The notes under the pieces: model-generated
What the model saw: only the letters and a program-made list of their open reading frames with translations
Told to the model about the DNA's origin: nothing
Database searches by the model: none
Part shown: positions 8,279 through 17,084 of the stretch, one piece after another
Position numbering within the stretch: position 1 is the first letter of the stretch
Layout: each line of letters opens with the position of its first letter
Made by a program: the position numbers and the translations under genes
From: Nocardia amikacinitolerans NBRC 108937
Lineage (GTDB): Bacteria; Actinomycetota; Actinomycetes; Mycobacteriales; Mycobacteriaceae
Length of the DNA: 64,000 nucleotides
Assembly: GCF_001612615.1 (NCBI RefSeq)
Contig: NZ_BDAU01000007.1
Coordinates: 124,001-188,000 of the forward strand
Reading direction: 5' to 3'

Positions 8279-9163
8279 TCACAACCCGAAACTACCGGGA
8301 CCCCTTCTGCGCAAGTACTTTTCGAACTCCGCGGCGATCGCGTCGCCATCGATCTTGGCCATCGCGTCGTTCAGATCGACCGCCGCGTCACCGCGCTCTT
8401 CCAGCGAACGCACGTACTCGGTGATCTCCTCGTCGCCCACCGTCATCTCGTTGACCGCGGCCTCCCACTCCTCGGCCTGCTTGGGCAACTCGCCGAGCGG
8501 CACCTCGATGTCGAGCACGTCCTCGACCCGATGTAGCAACGCGATCGTCGCCTTGGGATTCGGCGGCTGCGACACGTAGTGCGGAACCGCCGCCCAGAAC
8601 GACACGGCAGGCACCCCGGCCTTGACGCACTGGTCCTGCAGCACGCCGGTGATGCCGGTCGGGCCCTCGTAGCGGGTCTGTTCCAAGCTGAAACGCTCGG
8701 CCGCTTCCTTGCTGTAGGCGGAACCGGTGACCGGGACGGGCCTGGTGTGCGGGGTGTCGGCGAGCAGCGCGCCGAGAATCACCACGGTCTGCACGCCCAA
8801 CTGTTCGATGAACTCGAGCAGGTCCGCGCAGAAGCTGCGCCACCGCATGTTCGGCTCGATCCCGCGCAGCAACACCACATCCCGGTCGCTGCCCGGCGGG
8901 GAACACACCGAGAGCATGGTGGCGGGCCACTGGATTTCCCTGGTCACGCCGTCGACCTGACGCACCGTCGGCCGATTCACCTGATAGTCGTAGTAGTCCT
9001 CGGAATCGAGTTCGGCCAGCGGCTCGGCGTCCCAGATCAGTTCCAGATGCTCCACGGCGCCGCTCGCCGCGTCACCGGCGTCGTTCCAGCCCTCGAAGGC
9101 GGCAACCAGCACCGGATCCCGCAACGTCGGCAGTTCCGAATCGGAAGTTTCACTGGGGTTCAC
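8279..9163 (-). CDS. PAC2 family protein (Rv2125-like)
   Basis: A 294-residue protein of the PAC2 (proteasome assembly chaperone 2) fold, as in M. tuberculosis Rv2125. Signature segments are VAAFEGWNDAGDAAS at residues about 20-34, VVLLRGIEPNMRW, VVILGALLADTPHTRPVPVTG and the C-terminal acidic helix. As in M. tuberculosis it lies beside metH, here divergent from it. Despite the name, bacterial PAC2 proteins have no demonstrated role in assembling the PrcBA proteasome; the resemblance to a nucleotide-binding-like fold leaves the function open. Confidence 0.88.
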   Translation of the reverse strand: MNPSETSDSELPTLRDPVLVAAFEGWNDAGDAASGAVEHLELIWDAEPLAELDSEDYYDYQVNRPTVRQVDGVTREIQWPATMLSVCSPPGSDRDVVLLRGIEPNMRWRSFCADLLEFIEQLGVQTVVILGALLADTPHTRPVPVTGSAYSKEAAERFSLEQTRYEGPTGITGVLQDQCVKAGVPAVSFWAAVPHYVSQPPNPKATIALLHRVEDVLDIEVPLGELPKQAEEWEAAVNEMTVGDEEITEYVRSLEERGDAAVDLNDAMAKIDGDAIAAEFEKYLRRRGPGSFGL

Positions 9164-9560
9164 CCGGTCAGCCTACGGTGTGCGCTCGCCCGGTGCTGTA
9201 TCTATTGCGCGCTGGCGCGCGCGTGTTCGCGGCCCCCTGGTGTCTCGCGTCCGAGACCGCGCGTCTCGCGACTGCGTCGCATGCGCCACGCGGTCTCGGC
9301 CGCGAGACGGGCCGCGAACGGGCTCGTAAGACTCGCCCTCGAGGTGGTCGGGCGGGTGGGGACGGCGCGTCGGTGTCGCTTGCGCGCCAGTGGGGTGGTG
9401 GGCCGATGCCGGTGTTGTTCGCGCCAGGGTCGCCGACTCGTCGTGAGGCTCGCCGTCGACCGGTGGACGCCCCTCGGCCGAATGTGGCGCGGCACACGCT
9501 CACCAGGGCCATCCGCAGGCTGTTGGTTGGCGGTCGTACCCGGCCTTTACGCTTGTACCC
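9164..9560. other. 397-bp divergent intergenic region with a 67-nt inverted repeat
   Basis: This stretch separates the PAC2 and metH start codons and has no supported gene. At 9242-9258 and 9292-9308 two 17-base arms pair at 16 of 17 positions around a 33-nt loop (GTCTCGCG and CCGAGACC on the left against GGTCTCGG and CGCGAGAC on the right). The loop contains a third GTCTCGCG copy at 9263-9270. I looked for a cobalamin-riboswitch B12 box before metH and saw none. Confidence 0.6.
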
Positions 9561-12500
9561 ATGTCTGTGTCCAATTCCGCCGGGTTCGATACCACGCTTC
9601 TCGACACGCTCGCCCGGCGTGTCGTCATCGGTGACGGCGCGATGGGCACGATGTTGCAGGCGGCGGATCTGACGCTGGACGATTTCCGTGGGCTCGAAGG
9701 CTGTAACGAGATCCTCAACGAGACCCGGCCCGACGTGCTGCGCGCCATCCATCGGGCGTACTTCGAGGCGGGCGCGGACGCGGTCGAGACCAACACCTTC
9801 GGCTGCAACCTGCCGAACCTGGCCGATTACGACATCGCGGATCGGATTCGCGATCTGTCCGAGCGTGGCACCCGTCTGGCGCGTGAAGTGGCCGACGAGA
9901 TGGGGCCGAGCGAGGACGGCACGCCGCGGTACGTGCTCGGCTCGATGGGCCCTGGCACGAAGTTGCCGACGCTGGGGCACGCGCCGTACACGGTGTTGCG
10001 CGACGCGTACGTCGAGGCCGCGCTCGGCATGCTGGAGGGCGGCGCGGACGCGATCCTGATCGAGACCTGCCAGGACCTGTTGCAGGTCAAGGCGGCGGTG
10101 ACGGGCAGCAAGCGGGCGATGGAGCGGGCGGGCCGCCGGATTCCGATCATCACCCACGTGACGGTGGAGACGACCGGCACGATGCTGGTCGGCAGTGAGA
10201 TCGGCGCGGCGTTGACCGCGATCGAGCCGCTCGGCATCGACATGATCGGGTTGAACTGCGCGACCGGCCCGGACGAGATGAGCGAACACCTGCGGCATCT
10301 GTCGCGGCACTCGCGGGTGCCGGTGTCGGTGATGCCGAACGCGGGTCTGCCGGTGCTCGGCGCCAAGGGCGCCGAGTACCCGTTGACGCCGGAGGAACTG
10401 GCCGTTTCCATGCGCCAGTTCGTCAGCGAGTTCGGGTTGGCGCTGGTCGGCGGGTGCTGCGGCACCACGCCCGAGCACATCCGTCAGATGCGCGAGGCGG
10501 TGCGCGAGGTCGAGCCGACGCTGGCGCCGATCGCGCAGCGCCGCTCGCCGGTGCACGAGCCGAGCGTGTCGAGCATGTACACCGCGGTGCCGTTCGAGCA
10601 GGACGCTTCGGTGATGATGATCGGCGAGCGCACGAATGCCAACGGTTCCAAGGCTTTCCGCGAGGCGATGCTGGCCGAGGACTGGCAGAAGTGCCTCGAC
10701 ATCGCCAAGGACCAGACGCGGGACGGCGCGCACATGCTGGATCTGTGCGTCGACTATGTCGGCCGCGACGGAAGCAAGGACATGGAGGCGCTGGCCTCGC
10801 GCCTGGCGACCGCATCGACCCTGCCGATCATGCTGGACTCCACCGAGACCCCGGTGCTGCAAGCCGGGCTCGAGCACTTGGGCGGCCGCTGCGCGGTGAA
10901 CTCGGTGAACTACGAGGACGGTGACGGACCGGAGTCCCGGTTCCAACAGACCATGCGGTTGGTCGCCGAGCACGGCGCCGCGGTGGTCGCGCTGACCATC
11001 GACGAGGAAGGCCAAGCTCGCACCGCCGAGAAGAAGGTGGAGATCGCCGAGCGTCTGATCGCCGACATCACCGGCAACTGGGGTCTGGCCGAGTCCGACA
11101 TCATCATCGACACCCTGACCTTCACCCTGGGCACCGGTCAGGAGGAGTCCCGCCGTGACGGCCTGGAGACCATCGAGGCCATCCGGGAACTCAAGCGCCG
11201 TCACCCGCGGGTGCAGACGACCCTGGGTCTGTCGAATATCTCCTTCGGTTTGAACGCGGCCGCGCGGCAGGTGCTGAACTCGGTGTTCATGCACGAGTGC
11301 GTGCAGGCGGGGCTGGATTCGGCGATCGTGCACGCCTCCAAGATCCTGCCGATGAGCCGGATCCCGGACGAGCAGCGCGAGACCGCGCTGGACCTGGTCT
11401 ACGACCGGCGCACCGAAGACTACGACCCGTTGCAGAAGTTGATGGAGTTGTTCGAGGGTGTCTCGGCGTCGTCGTCGAAGGCGTCGCGCGCCGAGGAGCT
11501 GGCGGCGTTGCCGCTGTTCGAGCGGCTCGAGCGGCGCATCGTCGACGGCGAGAAGGCGGGCATGGAGGCCGACCTGGACGCGGCGATGACCGAGGTGCCG
11601 CCGCTGCGGATCATCAACGAGACGCTGCTCGCGGGGATGAAGACCGTCGGCGAGCTGTTCGGCTCCGGTCAGATGCAGCTGCCGTTCGTATTGCAGTCCG
11701 CGGAGGTGATGAAGGCCGCGGTCGCCTACCTGGAGCCGCACATGGAGGCCACCGACGACTCCGGCAAGGGCCGGATCGTGCTGGCCACCGTGAAAGGCGA
11801 TGTGCACGACATCGGCAAGAACCTGGTCGACATCATCCTGTCCAACAACGGCTACGAGGTGGTCAACCTCGGCATCAAGCAGCCGATCGCGACCATCCTC
11901 GATGCCGCGGTGGACAAGAAGGCCGATGTGATCGGCATGTCGGGGCTGCTGGTGAAGTCGACCGTGGTGATGAAGGAGAACCTCGAGGAGCTCAACGCCC
12001 GCGGTGTGGCCGAGCAGTTCCCGGTGCTGTTGGGCGGGGCCGCGCTGACCCGCGCCTACGTCGAGAACGACCTGACCGAGGTCTACGAGGGCGACGTGCA
12101 CTACGCCCGCGACGCGTTCGAGGGCCTGCGGCTGATGGACGACATCATGACCCGCAAGCGCGGCGGCGGCCCGGACCCCGACAGCCCCGAGGCCGTGGCC
12201 GAACGCGAGAAGGCCGCCGAACGCAAGGCCCGCCACGAACGGTCCAAGCGGATCGCCGCCCAGCGCAAGGCCGCCGAGACTCCCGTGGTGGTGCCCGAGC
12301 GCTCCGACGTCGCCGCCGATCTGCCGGTGCCGGTGCCGCCGTTCTGGGGCACGCGGGTGATCAAAGGCCTGTCGTTGCACGACTACTCGGGTCTGCTCGA
12401 CGAGCGGGCGCTGTTCTTGGGTCAGTGGGGTCTGCGCGGCCAGCGCGGCGGTGACGGACCCTCCTACGAGGAACTGGTGGAAACCGAAGGCCGACCCCGG

Positions 12501-13157
12501 CTGCGGGCCTGGCTGGATCGGCTCTCCACCGAGGGCGTGCTGCAGCACGCGGCGGTGGTCTACGGCTACTTCCCCGCGGTGTCGGAGGGCGACGAGGTCG
12601 TCGTGCTGACCGAGCCCGAGCCGGACGCGTCGGAACGGTATCGGTTCACCTTCCCGCGCCAGCAGCGCGACCGGTTCCTGTGCATCGCCGACTTCATCCG
12701 CTCGCGGGCCAAGGCCCGCGAGACCGGCCAGGTCGACGTGCTGCCGTTCCAGTTGGTGACCATGGGCCAGCCCATCGCCGACTTCGCCAACGAACTGTTC
12801 GCCGCCGACAACTACCGCGACTACCTCGAGGTGCACGGCATCGGCGTCCAGCTCACCGAGGCGCTCGCCGAGTACTGGCACCGCCGCGTCCGCGAAGAAC
12901 TGGTCCTGGAAGGGCATTCGGTGGCCGAATCCGACCCCGAGGACGTGCAGGACTACTTCAAGCTCGGCTACCGCGGCGCGCGCTACTCCTTCGGCTACGG
13001 CGCCTGCCCCGACCTCGAGGACCGCGCCAAGCTCGTCGACCTGCTCGAGGCCGACCGCATCGGCGTCGTGCTCTCCGAGGAACTCCAGCTGCACCCCGAG
13101 CAGTCCACCGACGCCTTCGTCCTGCTGCACCCCGAGGCGAAATACTTCAACGCCTGA
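9561..13157 (+). CDS. metH: Cobalamin-dependent methionine synthase
   Basis: MetH transfers a methyl group from methyl-tetrahydrofolate to homocysteine via methylcobalamin. The 1,198-residue length matches full-length MetH. Order: homocysteine/zinc domain at about 1-310, with zinc ligands Cys233 (GLNCATGP) and Cys299-Cys300 (GGCCGT); folate domain at about 340-620 (MMIGERTNANGSK at its start); B12 cap and binding domain at about 640-880, with the cobalt-ligand motif GDVHDIGKN at 746-754 (His749); and the C-terminal SAM-dependent reactivation domain ending QLHPEQSTDAF...AKYFNA. All key residues are present. It lies next to PAC2 as in M. tuberculosis. A GC-rich hairpin follows the stop. Confidence 0.97.
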   Translation: MSVSNSAGFDTTLLDTLARRVVIGDGAMGTMLQAADLTLDDFRGLEGCNEILNETRPDVLRAIHRAYFEAGADAVETNTFGCNLPNLADYDIADRIRDLSERGTRLAREVADEMGPSEDGTPRYVLGSMGPGTKLPTLGHAPYTVLRDAYVEAALGMLEGGADAILIETCQDLLQVKAAVTGSKRAMERAGRRIPIITHVTVETTGTMLVGSEIGAALTAIEPLGIDMIGLNCATGPDEMSEHLRHLSRHSRVPVSVMPNAGLPVLGAKGAEYPLTPEELAVSMRQFVSEFGLALVGGCCGTTPEHIRQMREAVREVEPTLAPIAQRRSPVHEPSVSSMYTAVPFEQDASVMMIGERTNANGSKAFREAMLAEDWQKCLDIAKDQTRDGAHMLDLCVDYVGRDGSKDMEALASRLATASTLPIMLDSTETPVLQAGLEHLGGRCAVNSVNYEDGDGPESRFQQTMRLVAEHGAAVVALTIDEEGQARTAEKKVEIAERLIADITGNWGLAESDIIIDTLTFTLGTGQEESRRDGLETIEAIRELKRRHPRVQTTLGLSNISFGLNAAARQVLNSVFMHECVQAGLDSAIVHASKILPMSRIPDEQRETALDLVYDRRTEDYDPLQKLMELFEGVSASSSKASRAEELAALPLFERLERRIVDGEKAGMEADLDAAMTEVPPLRIINETLLAGMKTVGELFGSGQMQLPFVLQSAEVMKAAVAYLEPHMEATDDSGKGRIVLATVKGDVHDIGKNLVDIILSNNGYEVVNLGIKQPIATILDAAVDKKADVIGMSGLLVKSTVVMKENLEELNARGVAEQFPVLLGGAALTRAYVENDLTEVYEGDVHYARDAFEGLRLMDDIMTRKRGGGPDPDSPEAVAEREKAAERKARHERSKRIAAQRKAAETPVVVPERSDVAADLPVPVPPFWGTRVIKGLSLHDYSGLLDERALFLGQWGLRGQRGGDGPSYEELVETEGRPRLRAWLDRLSTEGVLQHAAVVYGYFPAVSEGDEVVVLTEPEPDASERYRFTFPRQQRDRFLCIADFIRSRAKARETGQVDVLPFQLVTMGQPIADFANELFAADNYRDYLEVHGIGVQLTEALAEYWHRRVREELVLEGHSVAESDPEDVQDYFKLGYRGARYSFGYGACPDLEDRAKLVDLLEADRIGVVLSEELQLHPEQSTDAFVLLHPEAKYFNA

Positions 13158-13176
13158 TCCGTCCGGCGAGGATGTC

Positions 13177-13206
13177 GGCGCCGCCGTTTCCGCTGGGGGC
13201 GGCGCC
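13177..13206 (+). terminator. Hairpin downstream of metH
   Basis: The arms GGCGCCGCC and GGCGGCGCC form a perfect 9-bp stem around a 12-nt loop, 19 bp after the metH stop. There is no T-tract, which is usual for actinobacterial terminators. Confidence 0.55.
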
Positions 13207-13449
13207 CTCGTGACCTGAGCGATGTGATGGTGCTCACCGGCTGTGGGAAGGTGCTCGTGGGCAGGCTCGGCCCGCGATTCCTGCCGCTGACCTGCGGATC
13301 GGCGGGAAGTGGCCGACCACCGAACGGCTGCGGCGCGAATACCCGGTACCGGCGGGTACGCTTTAAGGTTCGAGGCTGTCCGGGTATTCGACCGTCCGGT
13401 CCGCGCCATCACGTCGAGGCGGCTGGAGTCTGTCGGATGGGTATGCCAT

Positions 13450-13535
13450 TGTCGAAGAGTTGCAACTGCATCCGGAGCAGTCGGCGGATGCCGTTCGTCT
13501 CGCTGCTGACGGGTGCGAAGCACTTCGGCGCGTAG
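13450..13535 (+). pseudogene. Relic of a second metH 3' end
   Basis: The frame reads EELQLHPEQSADA, matching the metH ending EELQLHPEQSTDA. After one extra base (G at about 13482) the next frame reads FVSLLTGAKHFGA and a stop, aligned gap-free with FVLLHPEAKYFNA and the metH stop. The two copies differ mostly at third codon positions, so this is an old homologous copy rather than a recent duplication. No similarity to metH was seen upstream of about 13450. The enclosing 13158-13609 region (452 bp) also holds the metH hairpin and the promoter and ribosome site of the kinase, and no intact gene. Confidence 0.75.
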
Positions 13536-13609
13536 GGATTTCGCCGGAAACCCGCTGGGCGCGCCGGAGTGCTCGACGGCTCGGCGCACAGCAGGAGGGG
13601 CACGACCAC

Positions 13610-15310
13610 ATGACGGCGGACCGGTTGATCGCTGGACGGTATCGGCTGACGGATCCGATCGGCACCGGCGCGATGGGTGTGGTGTGGCGGGCGACCGACG
13701 TGCGACTGCGCCGCACCGTGGCGGTGAAACAGCTGCTGCTCGGCCCAGGGCTCTCCAAGGAGCAGGCGCTGGAGTCGAAACTGCGCGCGATGCGCGAGGG
13801 GCGGATCGCCGCGCGGCTGCACCACCCGAACGCGATCACCGTCTTCGACGTCGCCGAAGAGGACGGCCAGCCGTGGCTCGTCATGGAGTACATGAACGCG
13901 CCGAGCCTGGCGGCCAAGCTGTCCGGGCATCGCACCCTGTCGCCGATCGAGGTGGCCAAGATCGGCGCGCAGGCCGCCGCCGCGCTGGCCGCCGCGCACG
14001 ACGCGGGCATCATGCACCGCGATGTGAAACCGGCCAACCTGCTCGTCGCCGACGACGGCACCGTGAAGATCACCGACTTCGGCATCTCCCGCGCGGTCGG
14101 CGACGTGACCGTCACCGCTACCGGATTCCTCGCGGGCACCCCCGCCTATCTCGCGCCGGAGGTGGCGCGCGGCGAGAACCCGGAACCGGCGTCCGACGTG
14201 TTCGCGCTCGGCTCCACGCTGTACGCCGCGGTGGAGGGCGCGCCGCCGTTCGGCGAGGGCGACAACGCGCTCGCGGTGCTGCACGCCGTCGCACGCGCCG
14301 AGGTGCCCGAGCCGCGTCGCGCCGACGGGCTCGCGCCGGTGCTGATGCACCTCCTCGCCGCGAGCATCGACGCGCGCCCGAGCATGCGCGAGGCGAAGGA
14401 GGCGCTGGAAGCCGTTGCGGCGGGCCGGGTTCCGGCACTGGCGGCCGCACCGGTGGTGACCAAGGTGCTGCCGGCGCCAGGGGCCGACGCGACCACCGTG
14501 CTCGCTACGTCCGCCGCCACCGCGAGCACCGGGAACGCTTCCGACGCCACCGAATTCGTGCCGAGCGCGGCGCTCGCCGCCGCGCCGCCTTCGCCGCCGA
14601 GGCCGGGCACGGCGGGACCGTCCGGCGGCGGCACGCTGCCCGGCGCGACCGGTGGCGGCGCCGGGCCGAACAAACAGACCCTCGCCGTGCTGGCCGCCGC
14701 CGCGGTGGTCGTGCTGGTCGTTGTGGTGGCGTTCGCGCTGTCCTCCGGCGGGGACCGAGGCGGATCGGACGGCCAGACCGCAGCCCCGCAGCCGGGGACG
14801 AGCGAGGCGCTGCAGCCGCCGCCCGGCACCGGCGGGGATCAAACCGAGGAGCCCCAGGCCCAGGTGCCCACCGCCGCACCGCAGAACACCGAGACCCCGA
14901 CGATCGTGCCCGCCACGCCATCCAGCAGCGCCGCGCCGTCGACCAGCCCGAGCAGTACAACGCGGCCGCCGACGACCACGATCACCACGACGCCGTTCGG
15001 GCCGCCGACACCGGACCGGGTCGCCCAGTTCATCCAGGGCTACTACGGCATGCTGCCCGGCAACGTGTCCGGCGCGTGGTCGCAGCTCTCGCCCGGCTAC
15101 CAGGCCCAGACCGGCGGCTACAACTCCTACGCCTCGTTCTGGTCCACCATCCGCTCAGTCCAGGTCAACGGCATCACGCCGCGAGGCAACGACGGCGCGA
15201 CCGTCTCCCTGACCTACGTGAAGACCAACGGCGCGGTGGACCGGGAGAACCGCTGGATCCAGGTCCGCCAGGACGGCGGCCGGATGGTCATCACCGGTTC
15301 CGGCGTATGA
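13610..15310 (+). CDS. Transmembrane serine/threonine protein kinase (PknB-like)
   Basis: A 566-residue Hanks-type kinase. The ATG is preceded by a strong AGGAGGGG at 13593-13600. The kinase domain occupies about 9-270: glycine loop IGTGAMGVVW, catalytic Lys in TVAVKQL (about residue 40), HRDVKPANLL catalytic loop, DFGISR magnesium loop and APE. A Ser/Thr/Ala/Pro-rich linker leads to one membrane helix at about 358-380, then a Thr/Pro-rich extracellular stretch and a folded C-terminal domain from about 465 (VAQFIQGYYGMLPGNVSGAW), an NTF2-like sensor type seen in actinobacterial kinases. The HAD gene follows 29 bp downstream. Substrates are unknown. Confidence 0.9.
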   Translation: MTADRLIAGRYRLTDPIGTGAMGVVWRATDVRLRRTVAVKQLLLGPGLSKEQALESKLRAMREGRIAARLHHPNAITVFDVAEEDGQPWLVMEYMNAPSLAAKLSGHRTLSPIEVAKIGAQAAAALAAAHDAGIMHRDVKPANLLVADDGTVKITDFGISRAVGDVTVTATGFLAGTPAYLAPEVARGENPEPASDVFALGSTLYAAVEGAPPFGEGDNALAVLHAVARAEVPEPRRADGLAPVLMHLLAASIDARPSMREAKEALEAVAAGRVPALAAAPVVTKVLPAPGADATTVLATSAATASTGNASDATEFVPSAALAAAPPSPPRPGTAGPSGGGTLPGATGGGAGPNKQTLAVLAAAAVVVLVVVVAFALSSGGDRGGSDGQTAAPQPGTSEALQPPPGTGGDQTEEPQAQVPTAAPQNTETPTIVPATPSSSAAPSTSPSSTTRPPTTTITTTPFGPPTPDRVAQFIQGYYGMLPGNVSGAWSQLSPGYQAQTGGYNSYASFWSTIRSVQVNGITPRGNDGATVSLTYVKTNGAVDRENRWIQVRQDGGRMVITGSGV

Positions 15311-15339
15311 GCCGGGGAACACGAGGAGACATACCGCAC

Positions 15340-16005
15340 GTGACAGCGCGACTCGCCGCGGTGCTGTGGGACATGGACGGGACGCTGCTGGACTCGGAGA
15401 AGCTCTGGGACATGGCCGTTCGCGAGCTCGCGGTGCGACTCGGCAGCGCGATGACCGACGAGATCCGGCACGCGCTCATCGGCGCGTCCGGCCCGAACGC
15501 CCTGCGCATCCTGTTCAACGGCCTCGGACTCGATCCGACGCCGGAGGCACTGCGCGACGCCGCGGGCTTCCTGGAGCAGCGCGTCACCGAGTTGATGACC
15601 GGCCCCATCCCGTGGCGGCCCGGCGCCAAGGACGCGCTCGGCTTGGTCCGCGACGCGGGCCTGGCCTCGGCGCTCGTCACCAACACCAAGCGCTCGCTGA
15701 CCGAATACGGTCTGGACACCCTCGGCCGTGACTTCTTCGACGTCTCCGTCTGTGGCGACGAGGTGCCCGAGGGCAAACCCGAGCCGGACGTCTACCTGCG
15801 CGCCGCCGACCTGCTCGGCGTGCACCCGCGCGACTGCGTGGCGATCGAGGATTCGCCGACCGGCACCCGTGCCGCCGCGGCCGCGGGCTGTGCGGTCCTC
15901 GTCGTCCCCTGTGAGATCCCGGTCTCGCGCGCCCCCGGCCTCGTCTTCCGCGACACGTTGGTCGGCCTCACCCTGACCGACCTGGAACAGACTCTCCGCA
16001 CCTGA
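15340..16005 (+). CDS. HAD-superfamily phosphatase (beta-phosphoglucomutase/GPH-like)
   Basis: A 221-residue GTG-initiated HAD hydrolase with the nucleophile motif DMDGT at residues 11-15, a helical cap (about 20-85), motif II Thr in LVTNTKRSL, Lys in EGKPEPDVYL and acidic motif IV IEDSPTGTRAA. This is the subfamily that removes phosphate from small sugar or organic phosphates; the substrate cannot be read from sequence. It follows the kinase gene closely and the two are probably co-transcribed. In related genomes a HAD gene often sits between metH and hisE. Confidence 0.87.
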   Translation: MTARLAAVLWDMDGTLLDSEKLWDMAVRELAVRLGSAMTDEIRHALIGASGPNALRILFNGLGLDPTPEALRDAAGFLEQRVTELMTGPIPWRPGAKDALGLVRDAGLASALVTNTKRSLTEYGLDTLGRDFFDVSVCGDEVPEGKPEPDVYLRAADLLGVHPRDCVAIEDSPTGTRAAAAAGCAVLVVPCEIPVSRAPGLVFRDTLVGLTLTDLEQTLRT

Positions 16006-16196
16006 CGCCCCTTCACATTTTCGGGTTGTCGTCCGGCACAAGACTGGTCGGTCCAATGGTGTTCCGAGCACCTGAAAACGCGCGGGAGTTACTGTGCTGC
16101 AACGCAAATGCGCGCAGATAGTAAGTGTGACCGCACTCACCGGCAACTTTTCCGAATCCCCGGGCGTGTCGTCGGGCGCTGCACCAAAATGACGCC

Positions 16197-17057
16197 ATGG
16201 CTGCGACGGGTGTGTTGGACGAAATCGTCGACACCGCAAGGTATCCGCTCGAATCGCCGGACTCGGCGGGATGGCGGACGGCGGTCGACGCGGCGCGGGC
16301 CGACCTGGCCGAGAGCGGCTGCACGGTGCTGCGCGAGTTCATCCGGCCCGAGCTCGTCGAGACGCTGCGCGCGCAGGGCGAAGACATGGCGCCGCACGCG
16401 CACTACGAGGTCGAGCGGGTCAACGCCTACAACATCCCGCTGGATACCGAACTGCCCCAGGATCATCCGGGCCGCATCGTGCTGGAACGCGGCAACGCCT
16501 TCGTGCCGCGCGACCGCATCCCCGCCGACACGCTGATCCACCGGCTCTATACCAGTGCCGCGTTCCAGCGCTTCGTCGCGGACTGCTTCGATCTGCCCGA
16601 GTTGCACGAATACGCCGACCCGCTGGCCGGGCTGTGCCTGAACGTGGTCGCCCCCGGCATGTCGCACCCGTGGCACTTCGACACCAACGAGTTCACCGTC
16701 AGCATGCTCACCCAGCTGCCCGAAGTGGGCGGGGTCTTCGAGTACTGCCCAGGCATCCGCTCGCCGCACGCCGAGAACCTCGCCGACGTGCGCGACGTGC
16801 TGACCGGGTCCGGCGAGCGCCTGATCCGTAAGCTCGAGCTGCGCCCCGGCGACCTGCAACTGTTCCAAGGACGCTTCTCGCTGCACCGCGTGTCGCCGGT
16901 TTCCGGTGGCAGGCAACGACATTCGGCGATCTTCGCCTATACCGACCGGCCGGGTGTCATCGGCACCGTGGAGCGGACCCGCCAGCTGTTCGGTCGCGTT
17001 TTGCCCGAACACGTCGCCGAGGACCGCCTGGTTCGCGGCGACCGACTACTCGACTGA
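16197..17057 (+). CDS. Fe(II)/2-oxoglutarate-dependent oxygenase (HalD/BesD-like family, hydroxylase-type site)
   Basis: A 286-residue oxygenase. His160 and Asp162 (WHFDTNEF) with His230 (SLHRV) make a complete facial triad, and Arg239 or Arg241 (GGRQRH) can bind 2-oxoglutarate. The motifs HPWHFDTNEFT, GGVFEYCP and RPGDLQLF resemble the family that includes the free-amino-acid halogenases BesD/HalD and related lysine hydroxylases; that resemblance is recalled, not searched. Halogenases have Gly or Ala in place of the Asp, so hydroxylation is predicted. It is the first of three co-oriented genes (methyltransferase 27 bp on, acyltransferase next), suggesting hydroxylation of a small amine or amino acid that is then methylated and acylated. 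A 191-bp gap upstream can hold the cassette promoter. Confidence 0.75.
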   Translation: MAATGVLDEIVDTARYPLESPDSAGWRTAVDAARADLAESGCTVLREFIRPELVETLRAQGEDMAPHAHYEVERVNAYNIPLDTELPQDHPGRIVLERGNAFVPRDRIPADTLIHRLYTSAAFQRFVADCFDLPELHEYADPLAGLCLNVVAPGMSHPWHFDTNEFTVSMLTQLPEVGGVFEYCPGIRSPHAENLADVRDVLTGSGERLIRKLELRPGDLQLFQGRFSLHRVSPVSGGRQRHSAIFAYTDRPGVIGTVERTRQLFGRVLPEHVAEDRLVRGDRLLD

Positions 17058-17084
17058 GCCCAGCTCGACCCGAGAGGAACACAC

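Noticed and set aside
9164..9560. Cobalamin riboswitch upstream of metH
   Set aside because: No B12-box-like sequence was recognised; the only structure seen is the 17-bp inverted repeat.
13224..13535. A 103-residue gene upstream of the kinase
   Set aside because: Only its last part is meaningful and that matches the metH C-terminus in a broken frame; the rest has no protein-like features or ribosome site.
9168..13589. A 1,473-residue minus-strand frame opposite metH
   Set aside because: A His/Arg/Gln-rich antisense shadow of metH typical of high-GC coding DNA.
16197..17057. Halogenase function for the 2-oxoglutarate oxygenase
   Set aside because: The active site has His-x-Asp (Asp162); the known halogenases of this class have Gly or Ala there.
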